The notes under the pieces: model-generated
What the model was told of the DNA's origin: nothing
What the model saw: the letters and a program-made list of their open reading frames with translations, nothing else
Database searches by the model: none
Assembly: GCA_947252755.1 (NCBI GenBank)
Contig: CAMXWV010000003.1
Location: forward strand, 124,001-188,000
Direction of reading: 5' to 3'
Origin: an uncultured Dermabacter sp.
GTDB taxonomy: Bacteria > Actinomycetota > Actinomycetes > Actinomycetales > Dermabacteraceae
Length of the DNA: 64,000 bases
Translations under genes and position numbers: made by a program
Part shown: piece after piece, positions 51,312 through 59,911 of the stretch
How the letters are laid out: every line of letters starts with the position of its first letter
Position numbering within the stretch: the stretch's first letter is position 1

Positions 51312-52205
51312 ATGACCACTCCCGCCCCCGCCCGCCGCAGCGCGAAGCCGAAGCTGGATGCCGTCTCCGCCGCCGCTGTGGACCTCGCCGCACAGGCACT
51401 CGTGGACGTGACCGAGCCCGGCCAGGTGGGACCCCACCTGCGGGCCGAGGCCACCGGTGAACGGCTGGTCACCCACGTGTTCGAAGCCGCCATGACCGGC
51501 TACCAGGGCTGGTTCTGGAGCGTGACCCTGGCGCGCGCGCCGCGGGCGAAGCAGCCCACGGTGTGCGAAACTGCGCTCGTGCCCGGGGATGAAGCCCTGC
51601 TCGCCCCCGAATGGGAGCCGTGGGCTGAGCGCCTGCGGCCCTCCGATGTGGGCACTGATGACCTGCTGCCGTACAAGGAGTATGACGAGCGGCTCGAACC
51701 GGGCTACACGCAGACCGATGACCGTGAAGCAGATCGAGTAGCGGTGCGGGATTTCGGCCTGGGCCGGGTGCGGGTGCTCAGCCGGGAAGGCCGCGAGGAC
51801 GCCGCCGGCCGCTGGCACGACGGCGAATTCGGACCGCGCGAGCTGTCCGCGCGGAAGCGCAAAGGCACGGTGCAGGCGCACTGCTCATCCTGCGGCTTCC
51901 TGTCCCTGCTGTCCGGCTCGCTGCGCCAAGAGTTCGGCGTGTGCACGAATGAGTGGTCACCGGCGGATGGGCGCGTCGTCTCCCTGAAGTACGGCTGCGG
52001 GGCCCATTCCGAAACGAAGACCGGGGACGAGGGCAAGGCCGTGGAGCTGCCGCCCACCGTGGTTGATGACCTCGAGGTGGACTACGTGGATCGTCATGAG
52101 GAGAAGTCGATCATCGACGAGAAGCTCCTCGCAGAGGAGATCCGCAAAGCCGAACGCGCCAAGCAGCAGGCGGAGAAGGACACCCCGGAGCGCGCTGAAG
52201 ACTGA
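51312..52205 (+). CDS. DUF3027 family protein
   Basis: A 297-aa cytosolic protein of the actinobacterial DUF3027 family, whose function is unknown. Recognisable parts are AATGYQGWFWSVTLAR-like (MTGYQGWFWSV), LLPYKEYDERLEPGY, a central CSSCGFLSLL with a further Cys in FGVCTNEWSPADG, which may bind a metal, and a C-terminal Lys/Glu-rich helix. ATG 51312 lies just after the cold-shock gene, its common neighbour. It converges on holB with only 4 bp between the stops. Confidence 0.86.
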   Translation: MTTPAPARRSAKPKLDAVSAAAVDLAAQALVDVTEPGQVGPHLRAEATGERLVTHVFEAAMTGYQGWFWSVTLARAPRAKQPTVCETALVPGDEALLAPEWEPWAERLRPSDVGTDDLLPYKEYDERLEPGYTQTDDREADRVAVRDFGLGRVRVLSREGREDAAGRWHDGEFGPRELSARKRKGTVQAHCSSCGFLSLLSGSLRQEFGVCTNEWSPADGRVVSLKYGCGAHSETKTGDEGKAVELPPTVVDDLEVDYVDRHEEKSIIDEKLLAEEIRKAERAKQQAEKDTPERAED

Positions 52206-52209
52206 GCGT

Positions 52210-53346
52210 TCAGCCGAGTGCGGCCTGACTGAGCAGCGCCTCGAGCGCCAGCATCGGCGGCACATTGCCCGCGATCCGCTCCCGCGCGGTTCCCACCCCA
52301 TTCAGCAGTGCGAGCGTGCTCTGCGGCGTGGCATACGAGGCCCGCTCCGCCAGTTCGGTGCGCACCCCCTCATTGATGAGATCCGTCTGCGCGTTCAGCT
52401 GCAGCGTCAGCACATCCCGGAACACCGAGTGGATATCCAGCAGGTAGCGGTCGATCACGTCCCGCACCAGGCGGGTGGCGCGCTTCTTCGCCTCATCCTC
52501 CAGCTGCTTGAACTGCGCCCGCAGCTGCGGCGGCACCCGGCCGCCCGCCTCCTGGCCGGTGGCTCGCAGGAACTCCTCCCGCTGTTTCTGAGCTGTGGCA
52601 TCCGCTTCCGCTTTCGCCTCCGCGTTTGCTGCATCCACCAGCTCCTGGGCGTAGAGCACAGCGTGCCCAACGCTCGTCATCTGCAGCAGACGCCGAGCGG
52701 CATCCTCCCGTGCCTGCAGCGCCTCCGGATCCGTCACATACCGCTTGGCGATGCCGATGTGGCCCTGGGCCGCGCGCGCCGCGCGGCTTGCCGCCTCGGG
52801 AGAGGCGCCGTCCCGCTCCACCAGCAGCTGCATGACATCCTGCGGCGCCGGCGTGATGAGGGTGAGCACCCGGCAGCGCGAGCGGATCGTCTGCGCCATG
52901 TCCTGTGCGCTCGGCACGCACAGCATCCAGATAGTGCGCGGAGGCGGCTCCTCGATCGCCTTCAGCAGCACATTGAACGTGCCGGCGCTCATCCGGTCCG
53001 CGTCCTCGATGATCACCACCCGATAGTTCCCGGTGGCGGGGGAGCGCTGGGCGAGCGCCACCAGGGAGCGGACCTCATCCTTGGCGATAGAGAGCGTATC
53101 CGTGGCCATCACGGTCACATCCGGGTGGGTGCCGGCCAGCACCGTGCGGCAGGCATGGCAGGTGCCGCAGCCGCCGCCGTTCTCACACTGGAGAGTGGCG
53201 GCGAACGCGCGCGCTGCCAGGGAACGCCCCGACCCGGGAGGCCCGGCGATCAGCCATGCCTGGGCCAGGTTCGCTCCGGGCTCTGCCGCCCGCAGAAACT
53301 GCTCCCGCGCCGCATGCTGGCCCACCACCTGGTCCCAGACGCTCAC
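52210..53346 (-). CDS. holB: DNA polymerase III subunit delta'
   Basis: A 378-aa AAA+ clamp-loader subunit. The P-loop is GPPGSGRSLAAR, with Arg where Lys is usual, as is common in delta'. The zinc module has four cysteines in CENGGGCGTCHACRTVL, and IIEDADRM is the Walker B region; the C-terminal collar domain is helical. The start overlaps the tmk stop by ATGA (53343-53346). Last gene of the prsW-to-holB unit. Confidence 0.92.
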   Translation of the reverse strand: MSVWDQVVGQHAAREQFLRAAEPGANLAQAWLIAGPPGSGRSLAARAFAATLQCENGGGCGTCHACRTVLAGTHPDVTVMATDTLSIAKDEVRSLVALAQRSPATGNYRVVIIEDADRMSAGTFNVLLKAIEEPPPRTIWMLCVPSAQDMAQTIRSRCRVLTLITPAPQDVMQLLVERDGASPEAASRAARAAQGHIGIAKRYVTDPEALQAREDAARRLLQMTSVGHAVLYAQELVDAANAEAKAEADATAQKQREEFLRATGQEAGGRVPPQLRAQFKQLEDEAKKRATRLVRDVIDRYLLDIHSVFRDVLTLQLNAQTDLINEGVRTELAERASYATPQSTLALLNGVGTARERIAGNVPPMLALEALLSQAALG

Positions 53347-54077
53347 AGCGGACCCAGCTTCTGCGCCACGAGCTCCGCGTTCTGCTGCGCCCAGCTGGTG
53401 ATCGCCGCCTGCAGCTGCTCGGTGACCTCGTCAAAGTCCGCGCCCGCGTCGATTACCCGCCACCGCTCAGGGTCCTGCGCTGCGCGCTCCAGATAGGCGG
53501 CGCGCACCCGCTCATGGAAGTCCAGGGCCTCACGCTCCAACCGGTCATGGGCGCTGGCATCTCGCCGTTCGGCAAGCTTCTCAGGGGCGATGTCCAGCAG
53601 CAGCGTCAGGTTCGGCATCAGCCCGTCCACCGCCCACATGCTGAGGGACTCCACATCCGCCGCGGGCAGATCGCGGCCCGCGCCCTGGTACGCCACGGAC
53701 GAGTCGAGGTACCGGTCGGTGAGCACGACGCCGCCTGCCGCGAGATGCGGAGTGATCACAGCATCCACGTGATGCGCGCGGTCTGCCGCGTACAGGAGCG
53801 CTTCTGCGCGGTGAGCCACATGATCGGAGTGGAGGATCAGGCTGCGCAGCTCGGCGCCGAGCGGGCTGCCGCCCGGCTCTTTTGTTGTCAGCACCGGGGG
53901 AGCAGTGCGCGGCACGCCAGTCTGATCCGCCGGCCCTGCGAACGGACTGGCCGGACCGGAGAGGAACTCGTGAACACGCGGCACCTGAGTGGTTTTGCCG
54001 CCGCCGTCCCCGCCTTCCAGCGAGATGAGCAGACCGCGCTGAGCGGTGCGGGCAGCGGGTGGTGTCAGCGAGAGCAT
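53343..54077 (-). CDS. tmk: thymidylate kinase
   Basis: A 244-aa dTMP kinase. P-loop GGDGGGKTTQ (about residues 22-31), LTDRYLDSSVAYQGAGRDL (DRY/H and dTMP site) and a LID-region with RRDASAHDRLE. It is longer than the usual 210 aa because of an insert after the P-loop (SGPASPFAGPADQTGVPR). ATG 54077 (MLSLTPPAAR) is used; a GTG at 54131 that overlaps the topA stop (GTGA) would add 18 unconserved residues and is possible given the coupling elsewhere in the operon. Confidence 0.9.
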   Translation of the reverse strand: MLSLTPPAARTAQRGLLISLEGGDGGGKTTQVPRVHEFLSGPASPFAGPADQTGVPRTAPPVLTTKEPGGSPLGAELRSLILHSDHVAHRAEALLYAADRAHHVDAVITPHLAAGGVVLTDRYLDSSVAYQGAGRDLPAADVESLSMWAVDGLMPNLTLLLDIAPEKLAERRDASAHDRLEREALDFHERVRAAYLERAAQDPERWRVIDAGADFDEVTEQLQAAITSWAQQNAELVAQKLGPL

Positions 54078-54127
54078 GCCGCCATTCTCGCAGATGCCCG
54101 GGGCGGAACCGGCCCGGGCAGCCGCAG

Positions 54128-56809
54128 TCACTTCTTCGGCGCGGCCTTCTTCGCCGGGGCCTTGCGCGTGCTCTTCCGGGTGGTGCGCTTCTTCGCCGGC
54201 CCCTTGGCCCGCTTCTCCGCCAGCCGCTCCACCGCGATCTCATGGGTAAGGCTCTCCAGCGTGTCATCGCGGCGCAGCGTCACGTTCGTGGTGCCGTCCG
54301 TGATGTACGGGCCGAAGCGGCCGTCCTTCACCACGATCGGCTTCTCACTCGTAGGGTCCGTGCCGAGCTCACGCAGCGGCGGTTTCGCGGCGGCGCGGCC
54401 ACGGGTCTTCGGCTGCGCGTAGATCGCCTGCGCCTCCTCAAGGGTGATGGTGAAGATCTGATCCTCGCTGGTGAGGGAGCGGGAGTCCGTGCCCTTCTTC
54501 AGATACGGACCGTAGCGGCCGTTCTGCGCGGTGATCTCCGTGCCGTCCTCTTCCACTCCCACCACGCGCGGCAGGCGCAGCACCTTGAGCGCATCCTCCA
54601 AGGTCACCGTGGCCATGTCCATGGACTTCAGCAGGGACGCGGTGCGCGGCTTGGGGCGCTTGGACTTCGGAATGGACTCGTCAACCTCCAGGCTCTCCGT
54701 GAAATACGGGCCGTAGCGGCCGTCCTTCACAATGATCTCGGTGCCGGTGTCCGGATCCGTGCCGAGGGCGCGGCCGTCATCCTTCTGCCGCGCCATGAGC
54801 TCCTCCGCCTTCTCCAGGGTGAGCTCATCCGGGGCAAGGTCCTCCGGCACGTTCGCGCGCACCGGCGCGCCGTCCACCATGCGCTCCACGTACGGACCGT
54901 ACTGGCCGATCCGCAGGTCGATGCCGTTGCCGATCTGCGTGGTGTTGATAGCGCGAGCGTCGATCTCCCCAAGGTTGTCCACAATCGCCTTCAGACCGTG
55001 CGCAGCGGTCTTCGAGGAGTCCTCCGGGCCGAAATAGAAGTCCTGCAGCCAGCGGGTGCGATCCTCACTGCCCGCCGCGATGCGGTCCAATCCCGCTTCC
55101 ATATCAGCGGTGAAGTCATAGTCCACCAGCGTGCCGAAATGCTCTTCCAGCAGCTTCACCACGCTGAACGCGAGCCAGCTCGGCACAAGCGCAGAGCCCT
55201 TCTTGAACACGTACTCGCGGTCCTGGATCACCCCGATCGTCGCGGCGTAAGTGGAAGGGCGACCGATGCCCCTCTCCTCCAGTGCCCGCACCAGGGAGGC
55301 CTCGGTGTAGCGCGGCGGCGGCGTGGTCTCGTGACCGGCCGCCTCCAGATGAGTGACCGTCAGCTGCTGGCCCTCGCTCATCTGCGGCAGGCGCTTCTCC
55401 GAGGAGTCATCCTCGTAGCGGCCCCGGTCCCGGCCCTCCTCATAAGCAGCCAGAAACCCGCGAAAGGTGATGATCGTGCCGGACGCGGTGAACTCCGCGG
55501 TGCGGCCCTTGCCCGCCACCTCAAGGGACACGGATGTGGTGGTGCCCTTCGCATCCGCCATCTGCGAGGCGATAGTGCGCTTCCAGATCAGCTCGTACAG
55601 GCGGAACTCATCCCCTGACAGGGATGAGGACACCTGCGCGGGCGTGCGGAAGTCCGAGCCCGCCGGACGGATCGCCTCATGCGCCTCCTGAGCGCTCTTC
55701 GCCTTCGAGGAGAACACCCGGGGACGATCCGGCACATACTCGGAGCCGTACAGCTCAGCAGCCTGGGCACGAGAGGCGCGGATCGCCTCACCGGACAGCA
55801 CCACCGAGTCCGTTCGCATATACGTGATGTAGCCGTTCTCGTACAGCCGCTGCGCCGTGGACATGGTCTGGCGGGCGCTCATCCGCAGCTTGCGGCTCGC
55901 CTCCTGCTGCAGGCTGGAGGTGGTGAACGGCGCTGCGGGACGCCGCGTGTACGGCTTCGACTCCAGATTCGCCACCCGCGCTGGCTCATCCTGGATCGCC
56001 TCGATCAGGGTGGCGGCGCTGTCCGCGGTGAGCACCGTGACGTTCTTCGTCTTCAGCTCGCCCGAATCGGTGAAGTCACGCCCGGAGGCAATCCGGGTGC
56101 CGTCCACGCTGCGCAGCGTGGCGGAGAAAGCGGGAGTGTCCGCGGAGCGGTCTTCAGCAGAGGAGGTGATGAACTCGCCGGTGATGTCCCAGTAGGAACT
56201 GGATACGAACGCCATGCGTTCGCGCTCGCGGTCCACCACAAGCCGGGTTGCCACCGACTGCACCCTGCCGGCGGAGGTGCCGCGCTTGACCTTGCGCCAC
56301 AGAACAGGAGACAGCTCATAGCCCACAATGCGGTCCAGGATGCGTCGGGTCTCCTGCGCATCGATCATGCGATGGTCCAGGTCACGGGTCTCATCCAGCG
56401 CGCGCTGAATAGCGTCCTTGGTGATCTCGTGGAACACCATGCGATACACCGGGGTGGACTTCTTCGGCTTCAGGGTCTCCAGCAGATGCCACGCGATCGC
56501 CTCCCCCTCACGATCCTCATCCGTTGCGAGATAGAGCGCGTCGGCATCCTTCAGCAGGCGGCGCAGTTCGGTGACGGTCTTCTTTTTATCGCTGTTGACC
56601 ACGTAGTACGGGTCGAAGCCGTCCTCCACATTGACGGCGAACTTCCCGTACGGGCCCTTCTTCATATCCGCCGGGAGATCCTTCGGCAGCGGCAGGTCCC
56701 GGATATGGCCTACCGACGCAGCCACGGTGAAGTCATCCCCCAGGTAGCGGCCGATCGTCTTCGCCTTCGCCGGAGACTCCACGATCACCAGATTGCGTGC
56801 TGTGCTCAC
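54128..56809 (-). CDS. topA: DNA topoisomerase I
   Basis: An 893-aa type IA topoisomerase that relaxes negative supercoils. The Toprim domain (VIVESPAKAKTIGRYLG, YLATDEDREGEAIAWHL) is followed by the catalytic tyrosine in NGYITYMRTDS (about residue 329). The C-terminal part has four GRYGPY/GRFGPY-type repeats typical of actinobacteria and a Lys/Arg/Ala-rich tail instead of zinc ribbons. GTG start with GGTGG upstream. Its neighbours tmk and holB are involved in DNA synthesis. Confidence 0.95.
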   Translation of the reverse strand: MSTARNLVIVESPAKAKTIGRYLGDDFTVAASVGHIRDLPLPKDLPADMKKGPYGKFAVNVEDGFDPYYVVNSDKKKTVTELRRLLKDADALYLATDEDREGEAIAWHLLETLKPKKSTPVYRMVFHEITKDAIQRALDETRDLDHRMIDAQETRRILDRIVGYELSPVLWRKVKRGTSAGRVQSVATRLVVDRERERMAFVSSSYWDITGEFITSSAEDRSADTPAFSATLRSVDGTRIASGRDFTDSGELKTKNVTVLTADSAATLIEAIQDEPARVANLESKPYTRRPAAPFTTSSLQQEASRKLRMSARQTMSTAQRLYENGYITYMRTDSVVLSGEAIRASRAQAAELYGSEYVPDRPRVFSSKAKSAQEAHEAIRPAGSDFRTPAQVSSSLSGDEFRLYELIWKRTIASQMADAKGTTTSVSLEVAGKGRTAEFTASGTIITFRGFLAAYEEGRDRGRYEDDSSEKRLPQMSEGQQLTVTHLEAAGHETTPPPRYTEASLVRALEERGIGRPSTYAATIGVIQDREYVFKKGSALVPSWLAFSVVKLLEEHFGTLVDYDFTADMEAGLDRIAAGSEDRTRWLQDFYFGPEDSSKTAAHGLKAIVDNLGEIDARAINTTQIGNGIDLRIGQYGPYVERMVDGAPVRANVPEDLAPDELTLEKAEELMARQKDDGRALGTDPDTGTEIIVKDGRYGPYFTESLEVDESIPKSKRPKPRTASLLKSMDMATVTLEDALKVLRLPRVVGVEEDGTEITAQNGRYGPYLKKGTDSRSLTSEDQIFTITLEEAQAIYAQPKTRGRAAAKPPLRELGTDPTSEKPIVVKDGRFGPYITDGTTNVTLRRDDTLESLTHEIAVERLAEKRAKGPAKKRTTRKSTRKAPAKKAAPKK

Positions 56810-56865
56810 ACGCCACCACCGCCTTCACACATCAAGGTCCGCCTCACCCGATCGGAGAGAACGCC

Positions 56866-58449
56866 TCACAACGTACCACCCTCCTCAGGGGCGGCGAACG
56901 TGAGGAAGTCCCACAGCAGCAGGCGGCGCACCTCCTCCAGCAGCTGCGGGCGCAGGGCCTGCGGGTCCTCATCAGTCAGCGACAGGTAGGCGTTGAACAG
57001 AACGCCCAGCGGATGCTCACCGGTCATCACCCCGAGCATTCCCGCCATCGCCGAGGAGAGCTGCATTGTGCGGCCGAAGCCGCCGCCCTGCACCGCGTCG
57101 ATCAGCAGCGGATCCTCCGCACCGGGCGTGAAGTGGCGCCGCTCCACCACATTATCCGCGCGCCGGAGGTGAGCCGCGAGCAGCTGCTCATCGCTGAGCC
57201 GAGCCCCCGCAATGCCCGAACTGAGCATGGTCAGCAGACGCGGCCCCAGCGGCCCCCGGCCCGTGGTGCGGATATCCTCCAGCACCCGCAGCGGCTCACG
57301 CCCCTCATCCTCCGCAGGGCGGTGCAGCAGAACATAGCCGAAGCCGACGGCGGCCACCTCACGGGAGCTGAAATCATCCAGGTAAGCGTGCATCAGGGTC
57401 TCCCACCGCGGATCTGCGGGTGTCAGGCCGCCGTCCCGCAGCCACGTGTGCGCATAAGCGGCCGGATCCTCGATCTCACGCTGGATGATGAACGCGTCGG
57501 CAGCCGTATCCTGCAGCCAAGAGCGCGGATGGGCATCCCAGTCCTCACCCGCTGGGATCTCCCAGTTCGCCAGCATCACCGCCAGTCCGCCCTCGCTCAG
57601 ATGCTCCGGCAGAGCGCGCACCAGCTCAGCCAGCAGATGATCGCCCACCTGGCCGCCATCCCGGTAGGTCCACGTCTGCTCATCCTCCAGCCGCGGCGTG
57701 ATCACAAATGGCGGATTGGAGACCACCAGGTTGAACTGTTCACCCGCCACCGGTTCCAGCATCGACCCCTGCCGCAGCTCGATCGTGTGACCCTCCGGCA
57801 GGCTCCCCTGATTGAGCGCGATATTGAACCGCGTGAAGTTCAGGGCACGCTGGGAGATGTCGGTGGCGATCACTGTGCGGGCATGCCGAGCAGCGTGCAA
57901 CGCCTGGATACCGCAGCCACAGCCCACATCCAGCGCCCGCTCCACCCGGGGGCGGGGCGTCACCTGCACCAGCGTGGTGGTGGCCCCGCCCACACCGAGC
58001 ACATGATCCCCGTCCAGCGGCCGGCCGGTTGCGATCTCCGACAGGTCCGACGCGATCCACCACTGCACCCCTCCCAGGTCATCCTCTGCCTGATAGGGGC
58101 GCAGGTCGATGGTGGCGCGCAGCAGCCGCACCGCGCTGGTGGTGCCCACATCGATCGGCTCCACTATGCCAAGCCGCTGCGCTCCCTCCAGCGTCAGCGA
58201 CGGCAGCGCGTGGGCAAGCTCGCGCTCGCGGACCCGGCCGCCCAGGGTGAACACGCTGAACAATGTGGCAGCCGGATCATTCAGCTGGTCAAGCTCCCGC
58301 CGCGCCGGGATCGGGTCCTCCCGCTCCAGGGCAGCAAGCGCAGTGGGACTGAGCAGCTCGTCGATCCGCTCAGCGGTGTAGCGCGCTGCGGTGAGGTCTG
58401 CGTGCAGGCGCTCGGTGAGACCGGTGAGGTCAGGCAGGGTGAACGGCAT
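56866..58449 (-). CDS. class I SAM-dependent methyltransferase (N5-Gln/N6-Ade type)
   Basis: A 527-aa protein: an N-terminal domain of about 150 residues, then a Rossmann methyltransferase with LDVGCGCGIQALHAA (motif I), ATDISQRALNFTRFN (motif II) and SNPPF (motif IV, typical of enzymes that methylate a planar amide or exocyclic amine), then an extra C-terminal domain. Likely target is rRNA, DNA or a protein glutamine; the sequence does not settle which. The start lies 20 bp inside the prsW gene, and topA follows after 56 bp. Confidence 0.85.
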   Translation of the reverse strand: MPFTLPDLTGLTERLHADLTAARYTAERIDELLSPTALAALEREDPIPARRELDQLNDPAATLFSVFTLGGRVRERELAHALPSLTLEGAQRLGIVEPIDVGTTSAVRLLRATIDLRPYQAEDDLGGVQWWIASDLSEIATGRPLDGDHVLGVGGATTTLVQVTPRPRVERALDVGCGCGIQALHAARHARTVIATDISQRALNFTRFNIALNQGSLPEGHTIELRQGSMLEPVAGEQFNLVVSNPPFVITPRLEDEQTWTYRDGGQVGDHLLAELVRALPEHLSEGGLAVMLANWEIPAGEDWDAHPRSWLQDTAADAFIIQREIEDPAAYAHTWLRDGGLTPADPRWETLMHAYLDDFSSREVAAVGFGYVLLHRPAEDEGREPLRVLEDIRTTGRGPLGPRLLTMLSSGIAGARLSDEQLLAAHLRRADNVVERRHFTPGAEDPLLIDAVQGGGFGRTMQLSSAMAGMLGVMTGEHPLGVLFNAYLSLTDEDPQALRPQLLEEVRRLLLWDFLTFAAPEEGGTL

Positions 58450-59893
58450 AGTGGCCTCCGGAGGCAGCAGCGAGCATGGCTCCTCGATTGTGGTGCAAGC
58501 GCTTCAGCAGATCCTGTTCGTCCTTCAACGCCCGCGGGGAGCCGCCGTTCGCCATCAGCCGCTGCCGGGTGAAGGCGAGCTCCGCGGCCTCATGGATGAA
58601 CCGTTTCATCGGCTTCTTCGCACCAATGCTGCGCGCCCAGGAGCGGCCCTCCCGGCGGCCCTTCCAGGTGGCGAGCATCGCCACTTCGTCATGGGTGAGC
58701 CAGCCGGCGTTCGCGTATTCGCCCAGGCGTGCACGGGTCATGCGGGACTCGTTGACCATGAGCAGCGCGATCAGCGTCAGCCACACGGCGAACAGCAGCA
58801 GCTCCCCACCGAACAGGAGAACCATATGGACAAGTGAGGAGACGAGGCCGGCGGACAGGTTCCACAGAGCGTGCAGAGCCATACCCGGCAGCGGCGCCAC
58901 CAGGAAGCTCAGAACAGCGGCGATCACACCGAAACGGCGGGAAACCAGGCCCAGGATCATGCCGGTGAGCGAGGTGTACACGCAGTGGCCGAAAATGCCG
59001 ATCACCCCGCGGAGCACGATCAGGACGCCAGCCGCCTGAAAGCCTCCCTCAGCGGCGACTCGGACGTAGTAGGTGATGTTCTCCACAAATGCGAACCCGC
59101 CGCCCACCAGGGCGCCGATGATGAGACCGTCGAGCGGGCCGTTGAAGTGGCGGCGGAACACCAGGAAGATGGCGAGCACACCCAGGCCTTTGGTCAGCTC
59201 CTCGATGAACGGTGCGGATATCACAGCGGACACAAAGTTCGCGAAGGCGGCATCGCCGGTCAGGTCATACGCGATTATCCCGCTCAGCGTGTTGACCACC
59301 ATGGATGCGGCCGCGGCGAACACCGCACCCCAGAGCACGGCGACCAAGGACACGTACAGGGGCATCGGATGCCAGCGGTCCGCAATCAGCATGGTGAGCA
59401 TGATCGTGACCAGCGAGCCCAGCGCGAAAATGCCGTACACCACGGTTGCGGCCACGCCGTACTGGATGGCAACCAGGGCGAACATGCCGAGCAGCCCGAT
59501 CAGCAGGAAGCCCGTCGCCGCCCAGCCGATGATCATCGTCCAGGGCAGCGGGGTTCGCTCCTGGTGGATGTGGTCGATCCGGCGCTGCTGGGTGGCCCAC
59601 GCGGATTCGGGCTGAGCCTGCTGGGGGTGCTGAACCGCCGGCTGTGGGAAGCGCAGGCCCGTCAGACCGCTCGCCCTGCGGGTGCGGGTGTCGAACATGC
59701 GCGGCATGTCATATGCCTGCTGGTAAGGATGCTGCTGCCAGTCCGGCATGTGCTGCGGTGATGCGTGCTGGCCGCCGGACGGCTGGTTGAGCGGAACCGC
59801 GCCGGCGCGCGGGCGCCCGTTCGGCATCAGGTCATGCGGTGCGTACACCGGCTGCTGCCCGAACTGGTGCTGAGGGTGCGGCTGCTGGGTCAT
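58430..59893 (-). CDS. prsW: PrsW-family intramembrane metalloprotease
   Basis: A 487-aa protein with a Gln/Pro/His-rich cytosolic N-terminus of about 130 residues, about eight to nine membrane helices, and a hydrophilic C-terminal region of about 100 residues. PrsW signatures are APFIEELTKGLG (EExxK), GGGFAFVENITYY (FxxxEN), GHCVYTSLTG and HALWN, the glutamates and histidines of the metal site. Family members cleave anti-sigma factors in site-1 fashion or act on membrane stress; target unknown here. CACAAT lies exactly 7 nt before the ATG. Diverges from the helicase across 18 bp. Confidence 0.88.
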   Translation of the reverse strand: MTQQPHPQHQFGQQPVYAPHDLMPNGRPRAGAVPLNQPSGGQHASPQHMPDWQQHPYQQAYDMPRMFDTRTRRASGLTGLRFPQPAVQHPQQAQPESAWATQQRRIDHIHQERTPLPWTMIIGWAATGFLLIGLLGMFALVAIQYGVAATVVYGIFALGSLVTIMLTMLIADRWHPMPLYVSLVAVLWGAVFAAAASMVVNTLSGIIAYDLTGDAAFANFVSAVISAPFIEELTKGLGVLAIFLVFRRHFNGPLDGLIIGALVGGGFAFVENITYYVRVAAEGGFQAAGVLIVLRGVIGIFGHCVYTSLTGMILGLVSRRFGVIAAVLSFLVAPLPGMALHALWNLSAGLVSSLVHMVLLFGGELLLFAVWLTLIALLMVNESRMTRARLGEYANAGWLTHDEVAMLATWKGRREGRSWARSIGAKKPMKRFIHEAAELAFTRQRLMANGGSPRALKDEQDLLKRLHHNRGAMLAAASGGHYAVHPA

Positions 59894-59896
59894 GCG

Positions 59897-59906
59897 TACG
59901 ATTGTG
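59897..59906. promoter_or_regulatory. overlapping divergent -10 elements of prsW and the helicase
   Basis: Plus-strand TACGAT (59897-59902) lies 9 nt before the helicase ATG at 59912. Minus-strand CACAAT (59906-59901) lies 7 nt before the prsW ATG at 59893. The two elements overlap by two bases, so both mRNAs would be nearly leaderless and the promoters should compete. Confidence 0.5.
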
Positions 59907-59911
59907 CCGCA

